In this document: piece after piece, positions 17,863-25,579 of the stretch
Position numbering within the stretch: the stretch's first letter is position 1
How the letters are laid out: each line of letters opens with the position of its first letter
Assembly (NCBI RefSeq): GCF_000512915.1
Contig: NZ_CP007034.1
Location: 2,542,501 to 2,606,500 of the forward strand
Reading direction: 5' to 3'
Length of the DNA: 64,000 nucleotides
From: Barnesiella viscericola DSM 18177
Lineage (GTDB): Bacteria; Bacteroidota; Bacteroidia; Bacteroidales; Barnesiellaceae
Program-made: the position numbers and the translations under genes
The notes under the pieces: generated by a model
The model's input: the letters and a program-made list of their open reading frames with translations, nothing else
Database searches by the model: none
What the model was told of the DNA's origin: nothing

Positions 17863-18495
17863 ATGGAATCATCTGCAAGTGAAAGCCCTGCCTGGCTCGA
17901 CTGGGCCAAGGAGTTACAATTTATTGCGCAAGCCGGATTGACCTACTCGAAAGATCCGTTTGACTTGGAGCGCTTCCAGCGAATACGCGATATTTCGGCC
18001 GAGATTATGAGTCGTCACACCGGTCTTCCGTATGAGCAGGTGAGGCATCTGTTTTGTAGCGAGGTCGGCTTTCAAACGCCCAAACTGGATACCCGGGCGG
18101 CTATTTTCAAAGACGGAAAAATTTTACTGGTCGAGGAGCGCGACGGCTCCTGGTCGCTCCCGGGCGGGTGGGTCGATGTGAATCAAACCCTTAAAACAAA
18201 TACTGAAAAAGAGGTCCTCGAAGAGGCTGGTCTCGAAGTCGAGGTTGTGCGCCTGTTGGCTCTGCAAGATCGCAATTTGCACAACCGACCTCCGTATGCT
18301 TACAATGTATGTAAAGCCTTTTTCCTCTGTCGGGTTAAGCAGGGGGCTTTTCGCCCTAATACCGAGACGTTGGGAAGCGGCTATTTTGCGTTGGACGAGT
18401 TGCCTCTTCTCTCGGAAGATAAAGTTACCCGCGAGCAAATAGCCCTCTGCTTTGAAGCGGCTCGTCGCGAATTTTGGGAGGTTCCTTTCGATTGA
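17863..18495 (+). CDS. Nudix hydrolase with PF12535-like N-terminal domain
   Basis: 210 residues. Residues 1-65 resemble the N-terminal helical domain found on ADP-ribose/nucleoside-diphosphate-X Nudix enzymes (WLDWAKELQFIAQAGLTY). The Nudix fold follows (TRAAIFKDGKILLVEE, SWSLPGGWVDV). The Nudix box begins at Gly102 but is unusual: the first conserved Glu is Gln108 and the Arg of REUxEE is Lys116, while Glu117, Glu120 and Glu121 remain. Metal binding by the EE pair should still be possible. It stands alone, divergent from the redox operon. Substrate unknown; a nucleotide sugar or ADP-ribose is typical. Confidence 0.8.
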   Translation: MESSASESPAWLDWAKELQFIAQAGLTYSKDPFDLERFQRIRDISAEIMSRHTGLPYEQVRHLFCSEVGFQTPKLDTRAAIFKDGKILLVEERDGSWSLPGGWVDVNQTLKTNTEKEVLEEAGLEVEVVRLLALQDRNLHNRPPYAYNVCKAFFLCRVKQGAFRPNTETLGSGYFALDELPLLSEDKVTREQIALCFEAARREFWEVPFD

Positions 18496-18837
18496 ACAGG
18501 ATTTTGAAAGATAAGTGGGTAATACTTGACTAATCGGTTGATATAGAAAGCTGATTGTAGTTATAAATTATAATTGAGAAGAAATTTTTTTGAGAAAAAT
18601 GGTGCTGATATTCCAATTTTTTGTACCTTTACACCCCGAATGGAGTATATTGCTCCATCAGACCGATGAAACAGAATACAATCTATCGCAATTACATCTT
18701 TTGTAGTGGAGTATTGACGAAACTCGATTCGTTTCACCAATGGGGAATGGCCAATTCCGATTGATAAATAGCCCAGGTCGATACATCTTTTTTCAGTAGT
18801 TAATTCCATTTTTTTAATTCATAAATTTTTTTTACGC
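18496..18837. other. Intergenic region upstream of the efflux operon
   Basis: 342 AT-rich bases. It holds a -7-like TACCTTTA at 18624-18631 and a small hairpin just after it (TGGAG at 18641-18645, CTCCA at 18653-18657). This probably contains the promoter and a long leader for the TolC-HlyD-MFS operon. No gene seen. Confidence 0.4.
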
Positions 18838-20157
18838 ATGAACAAATTCTATTTGTCCATAGCAGTGCTGTGTGCATCGTTATGTGCAGGAGGCGCATGT
18901 GCTCAGGAGCCGGTTCGGCGTGTGTATACGCTGGACGAAATTTTTGCTCTGGCCGACCGCAACAGCAAGTCGTTGCGCCCCTCGTTTACTGCAATCGACG
19001 AGGCCCGCGAGGCGGTGAGAGTCGCCAAGAACGACCGTCTGCCCGATATTGATGCCTCGTTGTCGTTCAGTTATTTGGGCGACGGCACGATGATGGAGCG
19101 CGATTTCACGCAGGTAGAGCGTGCCCCCATGCCTCACTTGGGAAATAATTTTGCCTTGGAAGTATCGCAGATTATCTATTCGGGCGGTGCCGTCTCTAAC
19201 GGTATCGCCATAGCGCAGTTGCAGGAGGAGAATGCCCGGCTCGACTGGGCCAAGGACCGCAACAAGGTGCGCTTCCTGCTGGCCGGCTATTATTTCGACC
19301 TGTTCAAGCAGCTCAACCTGATTAAGGTCTATGAGCAGAATATCGAGCAGACCCGTCAGCTGTTGAAGGACATTCGGGCCAAACAGGGCGAGGGGCTGGC
19401 GCTGAAAAACGACATCACCCGCTATGAGTTGCTCCTCTCGGACCTTGAATTTACCGTGGTTCAAATCAAGAATACGCTGGGCATTCTCAACCGCAACTTG
19501 GTGACCAATTTGGGGCTCGACGAATCGGTGTGGATCGAGCCCGACACCACCCTGCTGTCGCGCACGCTGCCTGTGGGCGATGTGGCCTACTGGCAGAATG
19601 AGGCGATGACCAATTCGCCCGAATTGAAGCAGTTGGCTCTGGCCGTCAAGATGAACAAACATCAGGACAAGATTGTGAAATCGGACCGCCTGCCCAAGAT
19701 AGCCCTCATGGCCGGGAACCACTTCGACGGCCCCATCACCATCGAGGTGCCGCCTATCGACAAGAATTTCAACTACTGGTATGTGGGCGTGGGCATCAGC
19801 TACAACCTGGCTTCGCTCTACAAGACCAACAAGGCGGCCAGCCGCAGCAAGCTGACGATACGCCGCACGCAGGAGCGATATGACGATGCGAGCGAGCAGA
19901 CCGGCCTGGCCGTGCAGGCGGCCTATGTGCGCTACATCGAGGCCTACGATCAGCTCGTTACCCGTAAGAAAAACGTGGAGCTGGCCGGGCAGAACTATGC
20001 CGTGATCGAGAACCGTTACAAAAACGAACTTTCGCTCATCACCGACATGCTCGATGCCAGCAACGCCAAGCTCTCGGCCGAGGTGCAGCTGGCCAATGCG
20101 CAAATCGACATCGCTTTCAATTATTACAAACTTCTTTATTTAACAGGTACATTATAA
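18838..20157 (+). CDS. TolC-family outer-membrane efflux channel
   Basis: 439 residues with a signal peptide (ends near GGACA). Two similar halves of long amphipathic helices are visible, as in TolC (for example EAREAVRVAKNDRLPDIDAS and ERYDDASEQTGLAVQAAYVR). The pattern SQIIYSGG matches the beta-strand region of the family. The membrane-fusion and inner-membrane transporter genes follow with almost no gap, so this protein should form the outer-membrane exit duct of a tripartite pump. Substrates are not evident. Confidence 0.87.
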   Translation: MNKFYLSIAVLCASLCAGGACAQEPVRRVYTLDEIFALADRNSKSLRPSFTAIDEAREAVRVAKNDRLPDIDASLSFSYLGDGTMMERDFTQVERAPMPHLGNNFALEVSQIIYSGGAVSNGIAIAQLQEENARLDWAKDRNKVRFLLAGYYFDLFKQLNLIKVYEQNIEQTRQLLKDIRAKQGEGLALKNDITRYELLLSDLEFTVVQIKNTLGILNRNLVTNLGLDESVWIEPDTTLLSRTLPVGDVAYWQNEAMTNSPELKQLALAVKMNKHQDKIVKSDRLPKIALMAGNHFDGPITIEVPPIDKNFNYWYVGVGISYNLASLYKTNKAASRSKLTIRRTQERYDDASEQTGLAVQAAYVRYIEAYDQLVTRKKNVELAGQNYAVIENRYKNELSLITDMLDASNAKLSAEVQLANAQIDIAFNYYKLLYLTGTL

Positions 20158-20170
20158 ATTGTTTACAGTC

Positions 20171-21226
20171 ATGAATAAGAGAACTCGCAAAATAGTATTC
20201 AACGTTATTGTCATCACCTTGCTGGTGATAGGTTTTGTGTGGGTGTGCTCGCGGTTCGTCCATCTGGGACGGGTCGAGTATACCGACAATGCGCAGGTGC
20301 GACAGCACATCGTGCCGGTGAACAGCCGGTTGCAGGGCTTTATCAAGAAAATCTATTTCGAGGAGTATGCTCCCGTACACAAGGGCGATACGCTGCTGCT
20401 CATCGAGGATGCCGAGTTTCGCCTGCGGTTGGCTCAGGCCGAGGCCGACTACCAGAATGCCTTGGCCGGGCGCGGAGCCATGGGTGCGGCCGTGTCGACG
20501 GCTCACAACAATCTGGCAGTATCCGATGCCGGTATCGAGGAGGCTGAGGTGCTGTTGAAGAATGCCGAGAAGGATTATGAACGGTACAAGAAACTGCTCT
20601 CCGAAGAGGCCGTTACCCAGCAGCAATACGACGGGGTGAAGACCAACTACGAGGCGTTGAAGGCCAAGTATGAGATGCTGGTGCGGCAGAGACGGTCGGC
20701 CTCGCTGGTGAAAGACGAGCAGTCGCAACGCCTCAGCCAGAACGAGGCCGCCGTGGCTGTGGCCGAGGCTGCACTCGACCTGGCCAAACTGAACCTGTCG
20801 TACACCGTGGTACTGGCACCTTGCGACGGGGTGACCTCGCGCAAGACCATACAGGAGGGGCAGCTCATTCAGCCGGGGCAGACACTGGTGTCGATTGTCG
20901 ATGAGGCCGAGAAGTGGGTTGTAGCCAACTACAAGGAGACGCAGACGGCTCACATCGCCGAAGGTATGCCGGTCGACATGACCATCGATGCCATACCCGG
21001 AGTCGTCTACAAGGGTCGGGTACAGTCCCTCTCGAAGGCGACGGGTGCCCAGTATTCGCTGGTACCGCAAGACAACTCGGCCGGCAACTTCGTGAAGGTC
21101 GAGCAGCGTATCCCGGTGCGCATCGTCTTCTCGGAGGAAAATTCGCCCGAGAATATGGACCGGATGCGGGCCGGACTGAACGTGGAGTGTGAGGTAAAGT
21201 ATCGCGACCATGACTCCGCTCGATGA
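20171..21226 (+). CDS. HlyD/EmrA-type membrane fusion protein
   Basis: 351 residues from ATG 20171 (an in-frame TTG at 20159 is less likely). There is one N-terminal membrane helix (about 10-30). A lipoyl/barrel-sandwich half follows (HIVPVNSRLQGFIKKIYFEE), then a coiled-coil hairpin (about 85-190). The second lipoyl half (SYTVVLAPCDGVTSRKTIQE) and a beta-barrel (KWVVANYKETQTAHIAEGMP) close it. It bridges the MFS pump and TolC. Its last 17 bases overlap the start of the MFS gene, which implies translational coupling. Confidence 0.88.
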   Translation: MNKRTRKIVFNVIVITLLVIGFVWVCSRFVHLGRVEYTDNAQVRQHIVPVNSRLQGFIKKIYFEEYAPVHKGDTLLLIEDAEFRLRLAQAEADYQNALAGRGAMGAAVSTAHNNLAVSDAGIEEAEVLLKNAEKDYERYKKLLSEEAVTQQQYDGVKTNYEALKAKYEMLVRQRRSASLVKDEQSQRLSQNEAAVAVAEAALDLAKLNLSYTVVLAPCDGVTSRKTIQEGQLIQPGQTLVSIVDEAEKWVVANYKETQTAHIAEGMPVDMTIDAIPGVVYKGRVQSLSKATGAQYSLVPQDNSAGNFVKVEQRIPVRIVFSEENSPENMDRMRAGLNVECEVKYRDHDSAR

Positions 21227-22814
21227 CTTGATGCGCCGGGTGCCCGCCTTCAAGGAGTGGGTGCCCATGTGGGCGCGGGTGGTGTCGTTCCTCTTCTGCA
21301 TACTGGTGTTCCAGTGTTCGGGAGGAATCTACCTCTCGTCGGTGAGCGAGATGATGGGGGCCACGACGCTCATGCAGGAGGATATCCTCATGGCGGGGTA
21401 TGCCTCGTTCATCGGCATCACGATGATATTCCCTGTGCTCTTCCGGTTGAAATTCAGGCTGCCGACGCGCACTATTCTGCCGGTGGTTGCCGTGGGGCTT
21501 ATCGTGGGGAATCTCATCACCATGTCGACCGACAGTCTGCTGGTGCTCTCCATCACCTGCTTCTTCACGGGGGCGCTGCGCATGTGGGGAACCTTCGAGT
21601 GCTTCTCGTCGATACAGCTGCGCATCACCCCCACGCGCAACTTTGCCGTCTTCTTCCCGGTTATCTATCTCACGGTGTTCGGCTGCATACAACTCTCGGG
21701 GTTGGTCACTACCTACCTCACCTACTTTTACAGCTGGCACTACATGCACTACCTGGCCGTAGGGCTGTTGCTGATGGTGATTGTTCTGTCGCTGTGGCTG
21801 CTGCGGCCCTTCTACCTGCGTCCGCCGCTGCCGCTGTTCGGTATCGACTGGCTGGGGGCTATCCTGTGGAGCGTGGTGTTGCTGCTCATCGCCTTTGCCT
21901 TCAACTATGGCGACTATTACGACTGGTTCGACTCGCCATACATACGGTTGGCGCTGGTGTGCGCCGGGCTCTTCCTCTTCCTAAGCCTGCAACGCATGTG
22001 GCACATACGCCATGCCTATATCGAGAACGACACCTTCAAGTATCGGAATTTCGGCTCGGTGGTATTCCTCTTCTTCGCCCTCAACTGCCTGTCGGCCACC
22101 TCGACGGTGTTGCAGGGAGCCTTTACCGGAGGGATACTCCACTACGACACCCTCAACGCCATTTCGCTGAACGTGCCCAGTCTGTTGGGTGTGGCTGCGG
22201 GAGCCCTCCTCTCATGGCTCTTTATGGCCCGTTGGCAGATGAGTTATAAGACGGTCACTTTCATCGGCTTTGTGCTGATGGTCGCCTATCAGGTGCTCAT
22301 GTATTTCCTGATTTCGCCCGACATGAATATCGAGCTGCTCTATCTGCCCCTCTTCCTGAAAAATGCGGGCAACGTGATGATCTATGCCGTACTCACCACC
22401 TACCTGTCGCAGATTGTCCCCTTCAAGCATTTCTTTCAGGCCCTTTGTGCCGTGGGATTTGTGCGCGAAGGTATAGGCGGCCCCATCGCCTCGGCCTTGG
22501 TGGCGCGGGTCTTCAAGATGGCGATGCAGTCGAACTACTACACCTTGGGAGGCACGCTCGATGCCGTGAATCCCCTCACGGGGCAGGTGCCCTTTGCAGC
22601 CTACGTCGGCGAGTTGCAGCGGCAGGCCACGCTGGTCTCAATCAAGCAGGTGTTCGGCTATGCCGTGCTGTTGGGTATACTGTTCCTTATTTTTATTCTC
22701 TTTGCCCGATATACCCGCATCACCCATCGAGTCAAACTCTTCCGGGTACCGGTTGTGGGGCGGCTCTTTGCCATCAACCTCTCGCGTGAGCGGTCGGAAG
22801 AAAGTGTCCGGTAA
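21210..22814 (+). CDS. MFS transporter, DHA2/EmrB-like
   Basis: 534 residues with about 14 hydrophobic segments, the number expected for DHA2 proton-driven drug exporters. It overlaps the HlyD-type gene by 17 bases and ends just before a pair of hairpins, completing a TolC-HlyD-MFS operon. The classical motif A (GxLaDrxGrkxxl) is not well kept after helix 2, so it is a divergent member of the kind common in Bacteroidales. Export of drugs, bile-derived or other amphipathic compounds is inferred from the family. Confidence 0.82.
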   Translation: MTPLDDLMRRVPAFKEWVPMWARVVSFLFCILVFQCSGGIYLSSVSEMMGATTLMQEDILMAGYASFIGITMIFPVLFRLKFRLPTRTILPVVAVGLIVGNLITMSTDSLLVLSITCFFTGALRMWGTFECFSSIQLRITPTRNFAVFFPVIYLTVFGCIQLSGLVTTYLTYFYSWHYMHYLAVGLLLMVIVLSLWLLRPFYLRPPLPLFGIDWLGAILWSVVLLLIAFAFNYGDYYDWFDSPYIRLALVCAGLFLFLSLQRMWHIRHAYIENDTFKYRNFGSVVFLFFALNCLSATSTVLQGAFTGGILHYDTLNAISLNVPSLLGVAAGALLSWLFMARWQMSYKTVTFIGFVLMVAYQVLMYFLISPDMNIELLYLPLFLKNAGNVMIYAVLTTYLSQIVPFKHFFQALCAVGFVREGIGGPIASALVARVFKMAMQSNYYTLGGTLDAVNPLTGQVPFAAYVGELQRQATLVSIKQVFGYAVLLGILFLIFILFARYTRITHRVKLFRVPVVGRLFAINLSRERSEESVR

Positions 22815-22845
22815 ATACATTTGTAATCAGTACGTTTTGAAAATA

Positions 22846-22904
22846 AGACAGCCCGCCGAAAGCGGGCTGTCTGCGTAACGGGGAAAGGGGATAACCCGTT
22901 ACGC
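22846..22904 (+). terminator. Two tandem hairpins after the efflux operon
   Basis: First hairpin: AGACAGCCCGC (22846-22856) with GCGGGCTGTCT (22862-22872). Second: GCGTAACGGG (22873-22882) with CCCGTTACGC (22895-22904). Both are perfect stems, but neither has a strong T run, so termination may be Rho-aided or the structures may protect the 3' end. Confidence 0.6.
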
Positions 22905-22999
22905 GGGGCGAGGAAAGACGAGGTATCGCGTGAGGGACGGAAACGAGCAAGGATATACGTCGCATACACGGGCTTCGCATTTCCCGGATTGTTGCCGGG

Positions 23000-23554
23000 C
23001 TATTTGAGCAGGTTGAGGCGCTTCAACCACTTGTCGACCTCGGGGCGGCAGGTCGATACCGAGCCGTCGCGCACCGAGAGTCCGTCGAGGAAGGTGGCCT
23101 CGGGACACAACGCTTTGAGGTCGTCGATGGCATGACCGAACCGGCCTCCACCGTGCGTCATAAAAGGAACGACGGTCTTCCCGGAGAAATCGTAGCTCTT
23201 CATGAACGTGACGACAGGCGGAGCCACGGTGCTCCACCAGTTGGGCGAGCCGATAAAGATGACATCATACGCCTCAAAATCCTTTACCCGCTCTTTCAAG
23301 GCAGGGTGCTTGTGGGCGTTGATTTCACGTTTGGCCACATCGAGCAGCGTGCCGTAATCGGTGGGATAATCCTGTTGCGGGATAATCTCGAAGAGGTCGG
23401 CACCGGTAGCCTCACTGATTGCTTGGGCCACGGTGCGGGTATTGCCGCTGTGGGAGAAGTAGGCGACAAGCACCTTGTGCCCCCCTTTTCGATTTTGAGC
23501 CGGCAGGGCGATACAGGTAAACATAAGCATGGCGAATACAATTTTTTGAATCAT
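23000..23554 (-). CDS. Exported flavodoxin
   Basis: 184 residues. It starts with a signal peptide (MIQKIVFAMLMFTCIALPAQ). The FMN phosphate loop SHSGNT lies at 34-39 in VLVAYFSHSGNTRTVA, and YDVIFIGSPNWWSTVAPPV is the second family block. Flavodoxins of this group (flavodoxin_4) usually act as low-potential electron carriers or NAD(P)H-linked quinone reductases. A signal peptide on such a protein implies a periplasmic or lipoprotein-associated role. It stands alone on the minus strand. Confidence 0.83.
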   Translation of the reverse strand: MIQKIVFAMLMFTCIALPAQNRKGGHKVLVAYFSHSGNTRTVAQAISEATGADLFEIIPQQDYPTDYGTLLDVAKREINAHKHPALKERVKDFEAYDVIFIGSPNWWSTVAPPVVTFMKSYDFSGKTVVPFMTHGGGRFGHAIDDLKALCPEATFLDGLSVRDGSVSTCRPEVDKWLKRLNLLK

Positions 23555-23587
23555 ACGATCTGTTATTTGTAGAATAATGTTACCCTA

Positions 23588-23595
23588 CAAAATTA
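23588..23595 (-). promoter_or_regulatory. Candidate -7 element for the flavodoxin gene
   Basis: TAATTTTG on the minus strand fits TAnnTTTG, 33 bases before the flavodoxin start codon. No clear upstream TTTG element. Confidence 0.4.
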
Positions 23596-23721
23596 TATCG
23601 CTTGCCTGCTTGCCATTGTATATGAATTACAGATAGATATACCTTTTTTACCGGTTGGCCGATCCTCGCGAATCAGGGATAAAACGGGGCTACTCCTTGT
23701 GTCAAGGGGGCTGTTTGTCGC

Positions 23722-23756
23722 TTTTGGCTACCCTTTGGCTACACCTATGTTACACC
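23722..23756. repeat. Three near-direct copies of an 11-13 base unit
   Basis: TTTTGGCTACC, CTTTGGCTACACC and TATGTTACACC follow one another without a gap, in the 250-base space between the flavodoxin gene and two tRNA genes. No coding frame uses them. Their role is unknown. Confidence 0.45.
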
Positions 23757-23767
23757 TGGGAAAATAA

Positions 23768-23801
23768 ATAGAGCTGAAAATCAAATGATTAACAGCTCTA
23801 T
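23768..23801 (-). terminator. Terminator of the tRNA-Gly/tRNA-Leu transcript
   Basis: A 9-base perfect stem (23768-23776 and 23793-23801, core AGAGCTG/CAGCTCT) followed on the minus strand by ATTTATTTT. Confidence 0.7.
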
Positions 23802-23805
23802 ACAG

Positions 23806-23889
23806 TACCCGAAGGGGGACTTGAACCCCCACAGCCGCAATGGCCAAAGGATTTTAAGTCCTTCGTGTCTACCATTCCACCATTCGGGC
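23806..23889 (-). tRNA. tRNA-Leu (UAA)
   Basis: 84 bases. The acceptor arm GCCCGAA pairs with TTCGGGT. The anticodon stem AAGGA/TCCTT holds loop CTTAAAA, anticodon TAA. A long variable arm is present as expected for leucine, and the T-loop TTCAAGT is standard. CCA is not encoded. It lies 8 bases downstream of tRNA-Gly in the same transcript. Confidence 0.95.
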
Positions 23890-23897
23890 AGCCTTGG

Positions 23898-23970
23898 AGC
23901 GAAAAACGGGACTCGAACCCGCGACCCCAACCTTGGCAAGGTTGTGCTCTACCAACTGAGCTATTTTCGC
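23898..23970 (-). tRNA. tRNA-Gly (GCC)
   Basis: 73 bases. The acceptor GCGAAAA pairs with TTTTCGC. The anticodon stem CAACC/GGTTG encloses TTGCCAA, anticodon GCC. The D-loop and T-loop (TTCGAGT) are normal. It is first in a two-tRNA transcript whose promoter ends a few bases upstream. Confidence 0.95.
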
Positions 23971-23981
23971 AGTTGCGAGTG

Positions 23982-24013
23982 CAAAGATAAAATGGTTTTT
24001 TGTTTCTGCAAAA
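23982..24013 (-). promoter_or_regulatory. Bacteroidetes-type promoter of the tRNA-Gly/tRNA-Leu unit
   Basis: On the minus strand TTTTG (24009-24013) and TATCTTTG (23982-23989) are separated by exactly 19 bases, a full match to the TTTG-N19-TAnnTTTG consensus. Transcription would start about 5 bases before the tRNA-Gly 5' end. Confidence 0.85.
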
Positions 24014-24100
24014 TTAAGGCTCGAAAATCTCTTTGGCCTCATGGGGCGCCTCTGCGGGTGATGTGGCTCCCGGGGTATGCCGGAGGTGTGTCGGGGGCAA

Positions 24101-24586
24101 TCAGCGGTAGATGAGCTGACCGCCGGCGGTGCCGTAGGGGGCTATGTGGTAGACTTGCAGAAAGTAGCGCCCGTCTTTGGCGGGGCCGCTCATGGGGCCT
24201 CCGGTCGAGATGTCGTAGGTGGAGCCGCATTTGGGGCAGCGCAGGCAGAGGTTCTCTTCGTCGAACTCGATGCGAATGTTGGAGTTTATCTCGACGGGGC
24301 AGCAGAGGTCGTAGACGAAGGGCACGGCGTGCTCGTTGGTGATGAGCATGAGCCCGGCATAGCCGGTGGCCGACGAGAGAGTATAGGGGAATCCGGCGGG
24401 AATCTTTTGGCTGAGGATAAACTGGCGGTGTATGAAACTGCCGCTTACCCCGTACTGGTTCCACATGGCCTGACTGGCAAATTCTACCCGCACGGCGGCG
24501 GTGGGTATGCGGTCGCGGTCGCCTGCGTCGCAACTGGCGACGATGATGGCGAGTAGGAGCAGAAGTATGGTTTGCAGTTTTTTCAT
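24101..24586 (-). CDS. Rieske-like lipoprotein with altered metal ligands
   Basis: 161 residues. A lipobox (IIVASC, Cys19) gives a lipoprotein. The C-terminal half follows the Rieske pattern, including CPKCGSTYDISTGGPMSGPA (117-136) in place of the usual CPCHGSxFD...TGxPxxGPA. The first box is CCPVE (95-99) instead of CxH. Both cluster histidines are therefore missing (Val98, Cys120), while Cys95, Cys96, Cys117 and Cys120 could form a four-Cys zinc or iron site. Its start overlaps the stop of the aldo/keto reductase gene (ATGA), so the two are translationally coupled. Function unknown. Confidence 0.75.
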   Translation of the reverse strand: MKKLQTILLLLLAIIVASCDAGDRDRIPTAAVRVEFASQAMWNQYGVSGSFIHRQFILSQKIPAGFPYTLSSATGYAGLMLITNEHAVPFVYDLCCPVEINSNIRIEFDEENLCLRCPKCGSTYDISTGGPMSGPAKDGRYFLQVYHIAPYGTAGGQLIYR

Positions 24587-25575
24587 TTCAATATCTCCTC
24601 AATCAATTCGGTTTCGGCAGGGGTGAGGGTGAGGTTCTCGACGGTGTGGAGGTTGTCTTTCAGCTGGTCGAGGGTGCGCGCTCCCACAATCACGCTGCTC
24701 ACCTCGTTGTGGCGCAATACCCAGGCGAGGGCCAGTTGCGAGATGGATTGTCCTCGCTGGTCGGCCAGTGATTTCAACCGGGCTACTCGAGCTATCTTTT
24801 CGGGGGTGACGTCGGTGGTTTTGAGGTGGCCTTCGGGGCGGGCAGCCCGTGAGTCGGCCGGTATGCCGTGCAGATATTTGTCGCTGAGTATGCCTTGTGC
24901 CAGGGGCGAGAAGGCAACGACACCGATGCCTTTTGAGGCACAGAGTTGCAGATGCTTCTCCTCGACGTGGCGGTCGAACATGTGGTAACGGTCCTGGTAG
25001 GCCAGACAGGGGACTCCGGCCTCGTGCAGGTAGCTGAGGGCGTAGAGCAGTTTGTCGATGGGGTATTTCGACAGCCCGATGTAGAGCGCCTTGCCCTGGT
25101 GAACGATGTCGACGAGGGCCTGCATGGTTTCGTCGATGGGGGTAATTCCGTCGTAGCGGTGGCTGTAAAAGAGGTCGACGTAGTCGAGCCGCATGCGCCG
25201 CAGGCTCTGGTCGATGCTGGCCATGAGGTTCTTGCGAGAACTGTTTCCGCCGTAGGGCCCCGCCCACATTTCGTGTCCGGCCTTGGTGGTGATGAACATC
25301 TCGTCGCGGTGGGCGGCGAAGCATTGTTTCATCATGCGGCCGAAGTTCTCCTCGGCACTGCCGGGAGGGGGGCCGTAGTTGTTGGCCAGGTCGAAGTGGC
25401 AGATGCCGTGGTCGAAGGCGTACCGGACCATTTCGAGGCCGGTGGCGTAGGAGTCGATGTGGCCGAAATTGTGCCACAGTCCGAGGGAGATGACGGGCAG
25501 TTCGATGCCACTGTTGCCGCAACGGCGGTAAATCATGCCGTTGGAGTAGCGGTCGGGTTGGGGTTGGTAGTCCAT
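24583..25575 (-). CDS. Aldo/keto reductase (YghZ/MgrA-like)
   Basis: 330 residues from ATG 25575. A longer in-frame start (25806) would run into argH, so I reject it. The barrel motifs are GICHFDLANNYGPPPGSAEE (Asp and Tyr of the tetrad), ITTKAGHEMW (Lys) and VDLFYSHRYD (His). LALAWVLRHNEVSSVIVGAR near the end binds NADP in this group. The GPPPGSAEE block marks the L-glyceraldehyde-3-phosphate reductase/YghZ subfamily. It begins 4 bases after argH and is coupled to the Rieske-like gene. The probable role is NADPH-dependent reduction of aldehydes. Confidence 0.85.
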   Translation of the reverse strand: MDYQPQPDRYSNGMIYRRCGNSGIELPVISLGLWHNFGHIDSYATGLEMVRYAFDHGICHFDLANNYGPPPGSAEENFGRMMKQCFAAHRDEMFITTKAGHEMWAGPYGGNSSRKNLMASIDQSLRRMRLDYVDLFYSHRYDGITPIDETMQALVDIVHQGKALYIGLSKYPIDKLLYALSYLHEAGVPCLAYQDRYHMFDRHVEEKHLQLCASKGIGVVAFSPLAQGILSDKYLHGIPADSRAARPEGHLKTTDVTPEKIARVARLKSLADQRGQSISQLALAWVLRHNEVSSVIVGARTLDQLKDNLHTVENLTLTPAETELIEEILK

Positions 25576-25579
25576 AGTG

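Noticed and set aside
18561-18809. 82-codon minus-strand frame in the gap before the TolC gene
   Set aside because: AT-rich, no start context or similarity; the region more likely holds a promoter.
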